This document shows, piece by piece, positions 25,700-32,993 of a DNA stretch of 61,298 nucleotides. Within the stretch, counting starts at the first letter, position 1; every line of letters begins with the position of its first letter. Under the pieces are notes generated by a model, which searched no databases, was not told the DNA's origin, and saw nothing but the letters and a program-made list of their open reading frames with translations. Both the position numbers and the translations under genes were made by a program. Source of the stretch: Clostridiales bacterium (GTDB lineage: Bacteria > Bacillota > Clostridia > Oscillospirales > Acutalibacteraceae); assembly GCA_019415945.1 (NCBI GenBank), contig DXYF01000009.1:1-61298 (forward strand). Direction: 5' to 3'.

Positions 25700-28102
25700 C
25701 TACGCATTTGCCTTTACTTTTAATCTGTTTGTTTCCTTGTAGGGTCTGAACAACATATAACAGATAACCGCTGCAACAGCAAAAGCAAATATTGCACCTA
25801 TCGCATTGCCCTGACCCGTAAACAACATTCCGAACTGATATATCATTAGAGAAACAGCATAAGCAAGCACACACTGATACCCGATTGCAAAAGCCGTCCA
25901 CTTTGCAGAGTTCATCTCTCTTTTGATAGCTCCGATTGCCGCAAAACACGGTGCACAAAGCAAATTGAAAGCAAGGAAAGAATATGCCGCAAGCTGAGTC
26001 ATACTCTCAAAGTCGAGAACGCCGAATACACCGACAACCTCCTCCTTTGCAACAAGTCCCATAATAGTTGCTATTGTTGCCTTTGCATTTCCAAAACCGA
26101 GCGGTGCAAAAATCCAGCTGATCGCACCCCCTATTATTCCGAGAATGCTGTTTTCAAGCTCCATTTCAGTATTAAATGCGAAGTTTCCGTTTTCAAATCC
26201 AAAACATGAGCCTGCCCATATCACTACGGAAGCAAGCAGTATGATTGTTCCTGCCTTTTTTATGAACGACCACGCACGCTCCCACATTGAGCGGAGAATA
26301 TTGCCGACTGTCGGAAGATGATATGCGGGCAGTTCCATAACAAACGGAGCAGGTTCGTTTGCAAACATTTTCGTCTTTTTGAGCATAATTCCCGAAACAA
26401 CTATTGCACCTGCACCCAAGAAGTACGCACTCGGTGCAACCCACCATGCACCGCCGAACAAAGCTGTTGCTATAAGTGCAATTATCGGAAGCTTTGCACC
26501 GCATGGGATAAATGTCGTCGTCATTATAGTCATTCTGCGGTCACGCTCATTTTCAATAGTTCTTGACGCCATTATTCCCGGTACGCCGCATCCTGTTCCT
26601 ATAAGCATCGGTATAAAAGATTTTCCCGATAAGCCGAATTTTCTGAAAATTCTATCCATTACAAAGGCAATTCGAGCCATATAGCCGCAGCCTTCAAGAA
26701 ATGCAAGGAATATAAAGAGCACTAACATCTGAGGCACAAAACCCAAAACCGCACCTACGCCGCCTATTATTCCGTCAAGAACCAAACCCTTGAGCCAATC
26801 TGCACAGCCTATTGCATTAAGTCCGTTTTCGGCAAGCACGGGAATGCCCGGAACCCAAATTCCGTAGTTTTCGGGAGAAGGCATTTCTTCTGATTCAAGA
26901 ACAGGGTCAACAATGCCGCTTAAGTCGTATCCTTCTTCGGCAAGCGAATCGGAGTAAGAAGCGTATGCCTCGTCAAAAGCAGAAAAGTCTTTTGCGGCTA
27001 CGGCGTCATAAACTTCGCCTGCACCGACAACATTGTTACCTGCCGCGTCTTTTACCGTCGCTTCAAGCTGCGGGGTAAACAAATTTTCCTCAGCAAAAGC
27101 CGAAGTTGCGTCCTCATAATCCGATGTACCTATACCAAACAGATGCCAGCCGTCTCCGAACAAACCGTCGTTAGCCCAGTCGGTAGCCACTGTACCTACC
27201 GTCGTTACCGAGATATAGTAGACAATACACATAATTACTGCAAAAATGGGAAGTGCCGCAAATCTGTTTGTAACTACCTTGTCAATCTTGTCTGATGTTG
27301 AAAGTCTATCCTTATTTTTCTTTTTGTAACAGCTCTTAATTATTGACGCTATGTACACATACCGTTCGTTTGTAATAATGCTTTCGGCATCATCGTCAAG
27401 CTCGGTTTCCGCCGCATTTATGTCATGTTCTATATGTTCGAGCAAATCGGGGCGAATATTAAGCTTTCTGAGCACTTTCTCGTCACGCTCAAATATTTTT
27501 ATCGCATACCACCTTTGCTGTTCATCAGGCAAACCGTGAACAGCCGCCTCCTCAATATGGGCGAGTGCGTGCTCCACAACACCGCAAAAGCTGTGCATAG
27601 GAACAGTTTTGCTGCCCTGTGCTGCCTTTACCGCAGCGTCAGCCGCTTCTTTGATTCCGTTATTTTTAAGAGCAGAAATTTCAACCACCGTACAGCCGAG
27701 TTGTGAAGAAAGCTCCGAGATATTTATTTCATCGCCGTTTTTGCGTACAACATCAATCATATTTATTGCAACAACTACGGGGATTCCAAGCTCGGTAAGC
27801 TGTGTTGTCAGGTAGAGATTTCGCTCTAAGTTCGTGCCGTCGATAACATTAAGTATGGCGTCCGGTCTTTCATCAATAAGAAAGTTTCGGGCTACCACCT
27901 CCTCAAGAGTGTAGGGTGAAAGCGAATAAATACCCGGGAGGTCAATAATTTTTACTCCGCTGTAATTTTTGAGCTTTCCCTCTTTCTTTTCAACAGTTAC
28001 ACCCGGCCAGTTGCCTACAAACTGATTAGAGCCTGTGAGTGCATTAAAAAGCGTTGTTTTGCCGCAGTTTGGGTTGCCTGCAAGGGCGATCCTTAAATTC
28101 AT
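25700..28102 (-). CDS. feoB: Ferrous iron transporter FeoB
   Basis: 800 residues. The N-terminal G domain has G1 GNPNCGKTT, a G2-region GVTVEKKEG, G3 DLPG and G4 NMID; a helical GDI-like region and two Gate regions follow, with 9 to 10 membrane helices from about residue 285. The insertion at about residues 320-420 is acidic and lies between the first helices, so it probably faces outside. It imports Fe2+ under anaerobic conditions, powered or gated by GTP. Confidence 0.97.
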   Translation of the reverse strand: MNLRIALAGNPNCGKTTLFNALTGSNQFVGNWPGVTVEKKEGKLKNYSGVKIIDLPGIYSLSPYTLEEVVARNFLIDERPDAILNVIDGTNLERNLYLTTQLTELGIPVVVAINMIDVVRKNGDEINISELSSQLGCTVVEISALKNNGIKEAADAAVKAAQGSKTVPMHSFCGVVEHALAHIEEAAVHGLPDEQQRWYAIKIFERDEKVLRKLNIRPDLLEHIEHDINAAETELDDDAESIITNERYVYIASIIKSCYKKKNKDRLSTSDKIDKVVTNRFAALPIFAVIMCIVYYISVTTVGTVATDWANDGLFGDGWHLFGIGTSDYEDATSAFAEENLFTPQLEATVKDAAGNNVVGAGEVYDAVAAKDFSAFDEAYASYSDSLAEEGYDLSGIVDPVLESEEMPSPENYGIWVPGIPVLAENGLNAIGCADWLKGLVLDGIIGGVGAVLGFVPQMLVLFIFLAFLEGCGYMARIAFVMDRIFRKFGLSGKSFIPMLIGTGCGVPGIMASRTIENERDRRMTIMTTTFIPCGAKLPIIALIATALFGGAWWVAPSAYFLGAGAIVVSGIMLKKTKMFANEPAPFVMELPAYHLPTVGNILRSMWERAWSFIKKAGTIILLASVVIWAGSCFGFENGNFAFNTEMELENSILGIIGGAISWIFAPLGFGNAKATIATIMGLVAKEEVVGVFGVLDFESMTQLAAYSFLAFNLLCAPCFAAIGAIKREMNSAKWTAFAIGYQCVLAYAVSLMIYQFGMLFTGQGNAIGAIFAFAVAAVICYMLFRPYKETNRLKVKANA

Positions 28103-28119
28103 ATATGCTCTCCTCTCTT

Positions 28120-28135
28120 GTTAGCCTATGCTAAC
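28120..28135 (-). promoter_or_regulatory. GTTAGC-N4-GCTAAC operator before feoB
   Basis: A perfect inverted repeat of six bases with a 4-base spacer (CTAT) lies 18 bases upstream of the feoB start codon, just before its ribosome-binding site. The same pattern occurs twice before feoA, which suggests that feoB also has its own regulated promoter. Confidence 0.75.
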
Positions 28136-28189
28136 TCATAGCTTTTATATAAAGGAAACACTTTTGCGTTTCCTTGTTATAATACATAT

Positions 28190-28411
28190 TTAATCAATTT
28201 CGATCAGTTCCGCGTCAGCTTTACGCAGTGAAAGCTCATAGCCACGCACGCAAACTTCAATAGGGTCGCCGAGCGGTGCAACCTTGCGTACATACAACTG
28301 TACGCCCTTTGTTATTCCCATATCCATAATTCTGCGTTTTACAGCCCCCTGACCGCAAAGTCTTTTAACCGTGACTGTATCGCCTATTTTTGCCTGTTTT
28401 AATGTACTCAT
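28190..28411 (-). CDS. feoA: FeoA, second copy of the operon
   Basis: 73 residues with the SH3-like FeoA fold: VKRLCGQGAVKRRIMDMGI, then LYVRKVAPLGDPIEVCVRGYELSLRK. FeoA proteins are cytosolic and assist FeoB, probably by binding its G domain. It follows the first feoA by 12 bases. Confidence 0.93.
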   Translation of the reverse strand: MSTLKQAKIGDTVTVKRLCGQGAVKRRIMDMGITKGVQLYVRKVAPLGDPIEVCVRGYELSLRKADAELIEID

Positions 28412-28423
28412 ATTCTGCTCTCC

Positions 28424-28636
28424 TTACACCATTATTTTTTGTGCCATTTCCCTGCTTATGGCAACACGGGAATTTTTTATATTTACAATTATGTTGCCGC
28501 TGATTGAGGTGATTACTGTAACATCTGCACCTGCAACAAATCCGAGGTTTTCAAGATGTTTTCTGAGTTCATAATTTCCTCCGACCTTTTTTATCATATT
28601 TGTTTCGCCTATATTTGCAAAAATTAACGGCATCAT
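28424..28636 (-). CDS. FeoA, first copy of the operon
   Basis: 70 residues, a more diverged FeoA domain (GGNYELRKHLENLGFVAGAD, then SISGNIIVNIKNSRVAISRE). It is the first gene after the operator-promoter region. Two different feoA genes before one feoB is a common clostridial layout. Confidence 0.9.
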   Translation of the reverse strand: MMPLIFANIGETNMIKKVGGNYELRKHLENLGFVAGADVTVITSISGNIIVNIKNSRVAISREMAQKIMV

Positions 28637-28652
28637 AATTATCCTCTCCGCT

Positions 28653-28706
28653 AAAGTTAGCGAACGCTAACTTTATGATGATAAATTAGGTTAGCTTTTG
28701 CTAACC
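28653..28706 (-). promoter_or_regulatory. Two tandem GTTAGC-N4-GCTAAC operators before feoA
   Basis: The first palindrome is 28653-28674 (GTTAGC-GAAC-GCTAAC with three extra paired bases each side), the second is 28689-28706 (GTTAGC-TTTT-GCTAAC with one extra pair). Their centres are 34 bases apart, roughly three helical turns. They lie directly downstream of a strong promoter and so fit a roadblock or start-site repressor. The likely binder is the DtxR-type protein encoded at 28902. Confidence 0.88.
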
Positions 28707-28712
28707 GTGATT

Positions 28713-28741
28713 ATTTTAATTTATTTTCTAAGAATTGTCAA
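28713..28741 (-). promoter_or_regulatory. Promoter of the feo operon
   Basis: On the minus strand a perfect TTGACA is followed by a 17-base spacer and TAAAAT; the second operator begins 6 bases after the -10. Confidence 0.9.
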
Positions 28742-28801
28742 TACAAATTTTTCAATAAATTAATTAATTCTTAAAATTTATATAATTTAAATGAAGATAC
28801 A

Positions 28802-28817
28802 GTTAGCAACAGGTAAC
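28802..28817 (+). promoter_or_regulatory. One-mismatch iron operator before the DtxR-type gene
   Basis: GTTAGC-AACA-GGTAAC differs from the feo operators by one base in the right half-site. It lies about 85 bases before the regulator's start and suggests autoregulation. Confidence 0.55.
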
Positions 28818-28901
28818 TTGTTGTTTATTTTTATTAAAATAATTGATTTTGTGCTGAAATTATGTTATTATGTACGCATAATATTTAGGGAGAGCTTTTG
28901 T

Positions 28902-29270
28902 ATGCAGTTGAAGGAATCGGGAGAAATGTATCTTGAAACCATATATTTGTTAAGTAAAGAATCTGCTTTTGTCCGCTCGATTGATGTTTGCGAGTATATG
29001 GGATACTCAAAACCGAGTGTGAGCAGAGCTGTGGGCTTGCTCAAAGACGGCGGCTATATAACCGTTGAAAAAGACGGTGCATTAAAACTAACCCCTCTCG
29101 GCGAAGAAATCGCACAAAAAACCTTTGAGCGTCACACGGTGTTATCTGCCATTTTTGAAAAGCTCGGAGTAAACAAGGAAACTGCCGCCGCAGACGCCTG
29201 TAAAATTGAACATGTTATCAGCGACGAAACCTTTTTCGCTTTGAAAAATCATCTTGAAAAAAACAATTAA
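28902..29270 (+). CDS. DtxR/MntR-family metal-dependent regulator
   Basis: 122 residues from the ATG at 28902, preceded by GGGAGAG; the upstream frame is AT-rich and not coding-like. An N-terminal winged helix (MQLKESGEMYLETIYLLS, then YSKPSVSRAVGLLKDGGYI) is followed by the metal-binding dimer domain with ERHTVL and KIEHVIS, the usual His/Glu metal ligands. It lacks the third SH3-like domain, as short clostridial forms do. With Fe2+ it should repress feoAB through the GTTAGC sites. Confidence 0.9.
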   Translation: MQLKESGEMYLETIYLLSKESAFVRSIDVCEYMGYSKPSVSRAVGLLKDGGYITVEKDGALKLTPLGEEIAQKTFERHTVLSAIFEKLGVNKETAAADACKIEHVISDETFFALKNHLEKNN

Positions 29271-29296
29271 AAGGCTGCTGCTTGCAGCCTTTTGTT
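29269..29296 (+). terminator. Terminator of the DtxR-type gene
   Basis: AAAAGGCTGC and GCAGCCTTTT form a 10-bp stem with a 5-base loop; the stem overlaps the stop codon. Confidence 0.88.
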
Positions 29297-29354
29297 ATAA
29301 CAATTCTCTTATTTTGCGGGATATTCTTAATGTTTCAGCAATGCATTATATTCA

Positions 29355-29382
29355 TTGACAAATAGCCAAAAAGTTATATAAT
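29355..29382 (+). promoter_or_regulatory. Promoter of the surface-polymer cluster
   Basis: TTGACA, a 16-base spacer and TATAAT. The next start codon is about 190 bases downstream, so the mRNA should have a long AT-rich leader. I see no strong hairpin in that leader. Confidence 0.75.
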
Positions 29383-29578
29383 ATAATTGTTTATTTATGT
29401 CTGTCATAATTTTATGCTTAATTTAGCTTTTTATATAAATTTTACGGAACTTTTTTGTTATTTATGCCGTGAATTTTGCTTTGTTATTGTTAATCGGCAA
29501 AATCAGATGATTGGAAGTGACAAATATAGGTTAAAATATTTTAAGATTTACTTTTATTTAAAATATGATTAAGATTGG

Positions 29579-30409
29579 ATGATATATTTGTTTAGTATAC
29601 TTAATGAGCACAAAGGATTCGGCAAACAAATCCTTTTGCTTGCAAAAAATGAGCTTATAAAAACCTACAAGGGTGCCGTTATCGGTCCTTTTTGGGCTGT
29701 GGTAAAGCCTGCTTTTACTGTTTTTGTATATTGGTTTGCTTTTTCCTGCGGAATAAAAACACTGAAAGCCGTTGATATAAATCTCGGCGGTCCCGAACCG
29801 TTTACGATTGACTTCTTTACATTTATGCTTGTGGGAATTATTCCGTGGTTTTTCATTCAGGACAGCATCACACAAGGGGCGAAAACTCTGCGTACAAACA
29901 GACAGTTTATTACAAAGGTTAAATTCCCCGTATCCACCATATTGACCTATACAAGCATTTCAAGGTTGTATGTTCATATTTTCCTCGTTGCGATTATGTA
30001 CATTTATGTTGCCATTGCAGTAGGTCCGAGCTGGTATAACCTGCAATTTTTCTTGTATTGTCCGCTGATGTTTATCTTCTTCCTTGCTTTGTCTTGGTCA
30101 ACTGCACCTATGTCTGCATTCAGCAAGGACTTTGAAAGCCTTATTGTTTCCATCATGTCGGGTATTTTCTGGCTGTCGGGCATTATGTACGACTCATACG
30201 GTTTTGAACAGCCTGCACTTAATTTTATTATGCTTTTAAATCCCATTAACTTTTTTGTAAACGGATACCGCAACTGTTTCCTTTACGACAGACCTTTCTT
30301 TGATTACGGAACGGAACTTGCAATATTTGCTGCCGAATTTGCGGTTGTGTTTGTACTTGGAATTTTCAATTACAACAGACTCAGGAAAAAGCTTCCTGAT
30401 GTACTTTGA
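29579..30409 (+). CDS. ABC-2 type polysaccharide exporter permease (TagG-like)
   Basis: 276 residues with six predicted membrane helices and an amphipathic N-terminal interface helix; GPFWAVVKPAFTVFVYWFAF is the typical first helix of the TagG/RfbA export family. The start is uncertain: ATG at 29579 has only a weak site, while TTG at 29588 follows GGATGAT. With the next gene it forms an ATP-driven flippase that exports an undecaprenyl-linked glycopolymer. Confidence 0.85.
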   Translation: MIYLFSILNEHKGFGKQILLLAKNELIKTYKGAVIGPFWAVVKPAFTVFVYWFAFSCGIKTLKAVDINLGGPEPFTIDFFTFMLVGIIPWFFIQDSITQGAKTLRTNRQFITKVKFPVSTILTYTSISRLYVHIFLVAIMYIYVAIAVGPSWYNLQFFLYCPLMFIFFLALSWSTAPMSAFSKDFESLIVSIMSGIFWLSGIMYDSYGFEQPALNFIMLLNPINFFVNGYRNCFLYDRPFFDYGTELAIFAAEFAVVFVLGIFNYNRLRKKLPDVL

Positions 30410-30424
30410 TGAGGAGGTAATTTT

Positions 30425-31156
30425 ATGGCTGAACCGATTATTACCTTTAAGAATGTAAGCAAAACCTACATTCTCTACAAAAACGACCAGGCACGATTTA
30501 AAGCACTGTTTATAAAACCCAAAAACCCGAAAACGAACAGGGCACTTAACAATGTGTCATTTGAAATTTACAGAGGCGAATCTGTCGGCATTGTGGGCGA
30601 TAACGGTGCCGGCAAGTCGACTTTGCTGAAAATGATTACAGGCGTTGCATTTCCCGATGAAGGCGAGATTATCGTAAACGGCAAGGTTGCCGCTTTGCTT
30701 GAGCTTACGGCGGGATTTTCAATGGAAATGACGGGAAGAGAAAATATATACCTCAAGGGCTATATACTCGGTCTTGAGGATGAATACATCAAACAGATTG
30801 AAGAAAATATTATTGAATTTGCTGAACTCGGCGACTACATTGACCAGCCCGTAAGAACTTATTCGAGCGGTATGAAAATGCGTCTGGGTTTTGCAATTAA
30901 TGTAAATATTGAACCCGATGTACTGGTAGTCGATGAAGCACTTGCTGTCGGCGACGCTACTTTTAAAAAGAAGTGCAAGAACAAAATCAAGGAAATTATC
31001 GCCGCAGGTACTACCGTGCTTTATGTAAGTCACAGTGCAAATTCCGTCAAGGAAATATGCCCCCGCTCAATTTTTTTGAAAAAAGGTACCGTTGTCTTTG
31101 ACGGTCCTACCGATGAAACCCTGAAGATTTACGAAGAATCAAAAAAGAAAAAATAA
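30425..31156 (+). CDS. ABC-type polysaccharide exporter ATPase (TagH-like)
   Basis: 243 residues, GAGGAGG upstream. Walker A GDNGAGKST, signature YSSGMKMRLGFA and Walker B VLVVDEALAVGD match the TagH/Wzt ATPase group. It ends shortly after the ATPase domain and lacks the C-terminal carbohydrate-binding domain of Wzt, so substrate selection by the ATPase is unlikely. Confidence 0.92.
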   Translation: MAEPIITFKNVSKTYILYKNDQARFKALFIKPKNPKTNRALNNVSFEIYRGESVGIVGDNGAGKSTLLKMITGVAFPDEGEIIVNGKVAALLELTAGFSMEMTGRENIYLKGYILGLEDEYIKQIEENIIEFAELGDYIDQPVRTYSSGMKMRLGFAINVNIEPDVLVVDEALAVGDATFKKKCKNKIKEIIAAGTTVLYVSHSANSVKEICPRSIFLKKGTVVFDGPTDETLKIYEESKKKK

Positions 31157-31172
31157 ATCAAACGGTGAAGAT

Positions 31173-31910
31173 ATGGTACATGTTGTTATTTTTGCAGGCG
31201 GTGTCGGTGCAAGAATGAAGTCGCTTGATATTCCCAAACAGTTTATCAATGTTGACGGCAAGCCGATTATCATCAGGACGCTTGAAAATTTTTCGATGCA
31301 CCCCGAAATTGATGATATAGTCATCTCCTGTCTGCCCGATAAAATAGAATATACATGGGATTTGATTGCACAGTACAAGGTGCAAAAGGTTACTTCGATT
31401 GTCCCCGGCGGAAATACGGGACACGAAAGCATTCACAACGGGCTTGTCGAGACCCAAAAGTTTTCTTTCCCCGATGACATTGTGCTTATTTGCGACGGAG
31501 TACGCCCGCTGATTTCCCAACAGCTTATTTCTGACTGTATAGAAACCGTGTCTGAATACGGCACTGCCGTTCCCGTAACACCGAGTATTGATTCAGTTTT
31601 GCAGAGCGAGGACGGCATGACCTGCCGCAAGAGTCTGCCCCGCAAACAGATGTACATCACTCAGGCACCGCAGGGCTTTACCATGCGTAAAATTACGGAC
31701 GCTCACAAGGAGGCTGAACGCCTCGGCATTACAAATCCTATTTCGTCAAGCGAGCTTTTAATCGAGCTTGGTCAAGAGGTGCATATATTTAAAGGCGAGC
31801 GTGACAATATAAAGGTGACAACTCCGGAGGATCTTAAATTCCTGCGTTCGAGATATTATTACCGAAGCTTTAAAAACTTTGCAAAAGAGGAACTAAAGTA
31901 TGGATTATAA
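31173..31910 (+). CDS. IspD/TarI-type cytidylyltransferase, probably CDP-polyol synthase
   Basis: 245 residues. The nucleotide-binding motif FAGGVGARM, then IPKQFI and CDGVRPLIS, mark the IspD superfamily; GNTGHESIHNGL and the overall pattern are closer to TarI (ribitol-5-phosphate cytidylyltransferase) than to the true IspD at 47552. It would activate ribitol-5-phosphate or a similar polyol phosphate as a CDP derivative. It overlaps the next gene by 11 bases, so the pathway steps are probably linked. Confidence 0.83.
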   Translation: MVHVVIFAGGVGARMKSLDIPKQFINVDGKPIIIRTLENFSMHPEIDDIVISCLPDKIEYTWDLIAQYKVQKVTSIVPGGNTGHESIHNGLVETQKFSFPDDIVLICDGVRPLISQQLISDCIETVSEYGTAVPVTPSIDSVLQSEDGMTCRKSLPRKQMYITQAPQGFTMRKITDAHKEAERLGITNPISSSELLIELGQEVHIFKGERDNIKVTTPEDLKFLRSRYYYRSFKNFAKEELKYGL

Positions 31911-32982
31911 AGTAAAAAGCCATTTGCATCCCTATGTTTTTGAAGATATTAAAACAATTACAGACAGCGATATTAACTGGCCGTGCCTTTGCAATAAAAC
32001 CGTGCTTATCACGGGAGGCAACGGCTTTATTGCTTTTTATATTGTGTGTGCACTGCTCATAAGAAACGATGTCTTTAAAAGCAACATAAAGGTTAAAGCA
32101 CTTGTAAGAAACCGTGAAAAGGCTGAAAAAAAGTACGGCGAGCTGTTAAACCGTGATGATTTAGAGCTGATTGTTCAGGATGTATGCGTTCCGTTTGACT
32201 TTGACAGAGCCGATTTTGTTATTCACGCTGCAAGTCAGGCAAGTGCTTATTATTTTGAAAATGACCCTGCCGGAACGATTGACGCAAATCTGACGGGTAC
32301 TTTAAACGCCCTTGAATACGCTAAGAAAAGCAACTGTGAAAGCACGCTTATAGTATCATCACTAAAGGTTTACGGCTCGGTATTTAACGGCAAAAGTTCA
32401 ATATCCGAAAACGATTTGGGCTACATTGATATAGACAGCTACAAAAACTGCTATGCACAGGGCAAGCGTGCCGCCGAAACGCTTGGCTGCTGCTATGCAA
32501 GGCAGTACAATATGAATGTAAAAATAGCAAGACCCGCCTATATTTACGGTGCGGCAAGCCTTGATGATGACAGAGTTTGGGCTCAGTTTATTTCTAATGT
32601 AGTAAAAAAGGAAAATATTTTGCTAAAGAGCAACGGAGCGGCTCTGAGAAGCTTCTGCTATGTAACCGATACAACCGCAGCTTTGCTTAAAATTCTGCTT
32701 GACGGTGAAAGCGAAACAGCTTACAATATTGCAAATCCAAAAAGCGATGTAACGATAAGGGACTTCGCAAAGGCGGCTGTAAGCGCATTTCCTGAGCTGA
32801 GGTTAAAGCTCAGCTTCGCAAACCCCGATGACGAAAAAGAGCCTGTTCCCTCTCCTATGTCGCAAACTCCTGAGATTTTAGACCCGACAAGGCTAAATAA
32901 ACTCGGATGGAAAGCCGAAGTTGACCTAACACAGGGAATTAAACGCAGCGTCAAAATTATGAGCCTGCAAATAAATTCATAA
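31900..32982 (+). CDS. Extended SDR, NAD-dependent epimerase/dehydratase
   Basis: 360 residues, GAGG upstream. The Rossmann motif VLITGGNGFIA (about residue 35), DFVIHAASQAS and the catalytic YAQGK (a YxxxK) are intact. Members act on nucleotide sugars; here a reductase, epimerase or dehydratase in making the activated polyol or sugar is plausible. The substrate is not determined. Confidence 0.83.
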   Translation: MDYKVKSHLHPYVFEDIKTITDSDINWPCLCNKTVLITGGNGFIAFYIVCALLIRNDVFKSNIKVKALVRNREKAEKKYGELLNRDDLELIVQDVCVPFDFDRADFVIHAASQASAYYFENDPAGTIDANLTGTLNALEYAKKSNCESTLIVSSLKVYGSVFNGKSSISENDLGYIDIDSYKNCYAQGKRAAETLGCCYARQYNMNVKIARPAYIYGAASLDDDRVWAQFISNVVKKENILLKSNGAALRSFCYVTDTTAALLKILLDGESETAYNIANPKSDVTIRDFAKAAVSAFPELRLKLSFANPDDEKEPVPSPMSQTPEILDPTRLNKLGWKAEVDLTQGIKRSVKIMSLQINS

Positions 32983-32993
32983 AGGAAATTACG

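Noticed and set aside
25470..25958. 162-codon version of the FeoB-associated gene
   Set aside because: The upstream part only overlaps the end of feoB in another frame; the ATG at 25640 has AGGAGG and gives the correct family length.
29383..29578. Riboswitch in the long leader of the polymer cluster
   Set aside because: The leader is AT-rich and I could not find a stable multi-stem fold or any recognisable aptamer motif.
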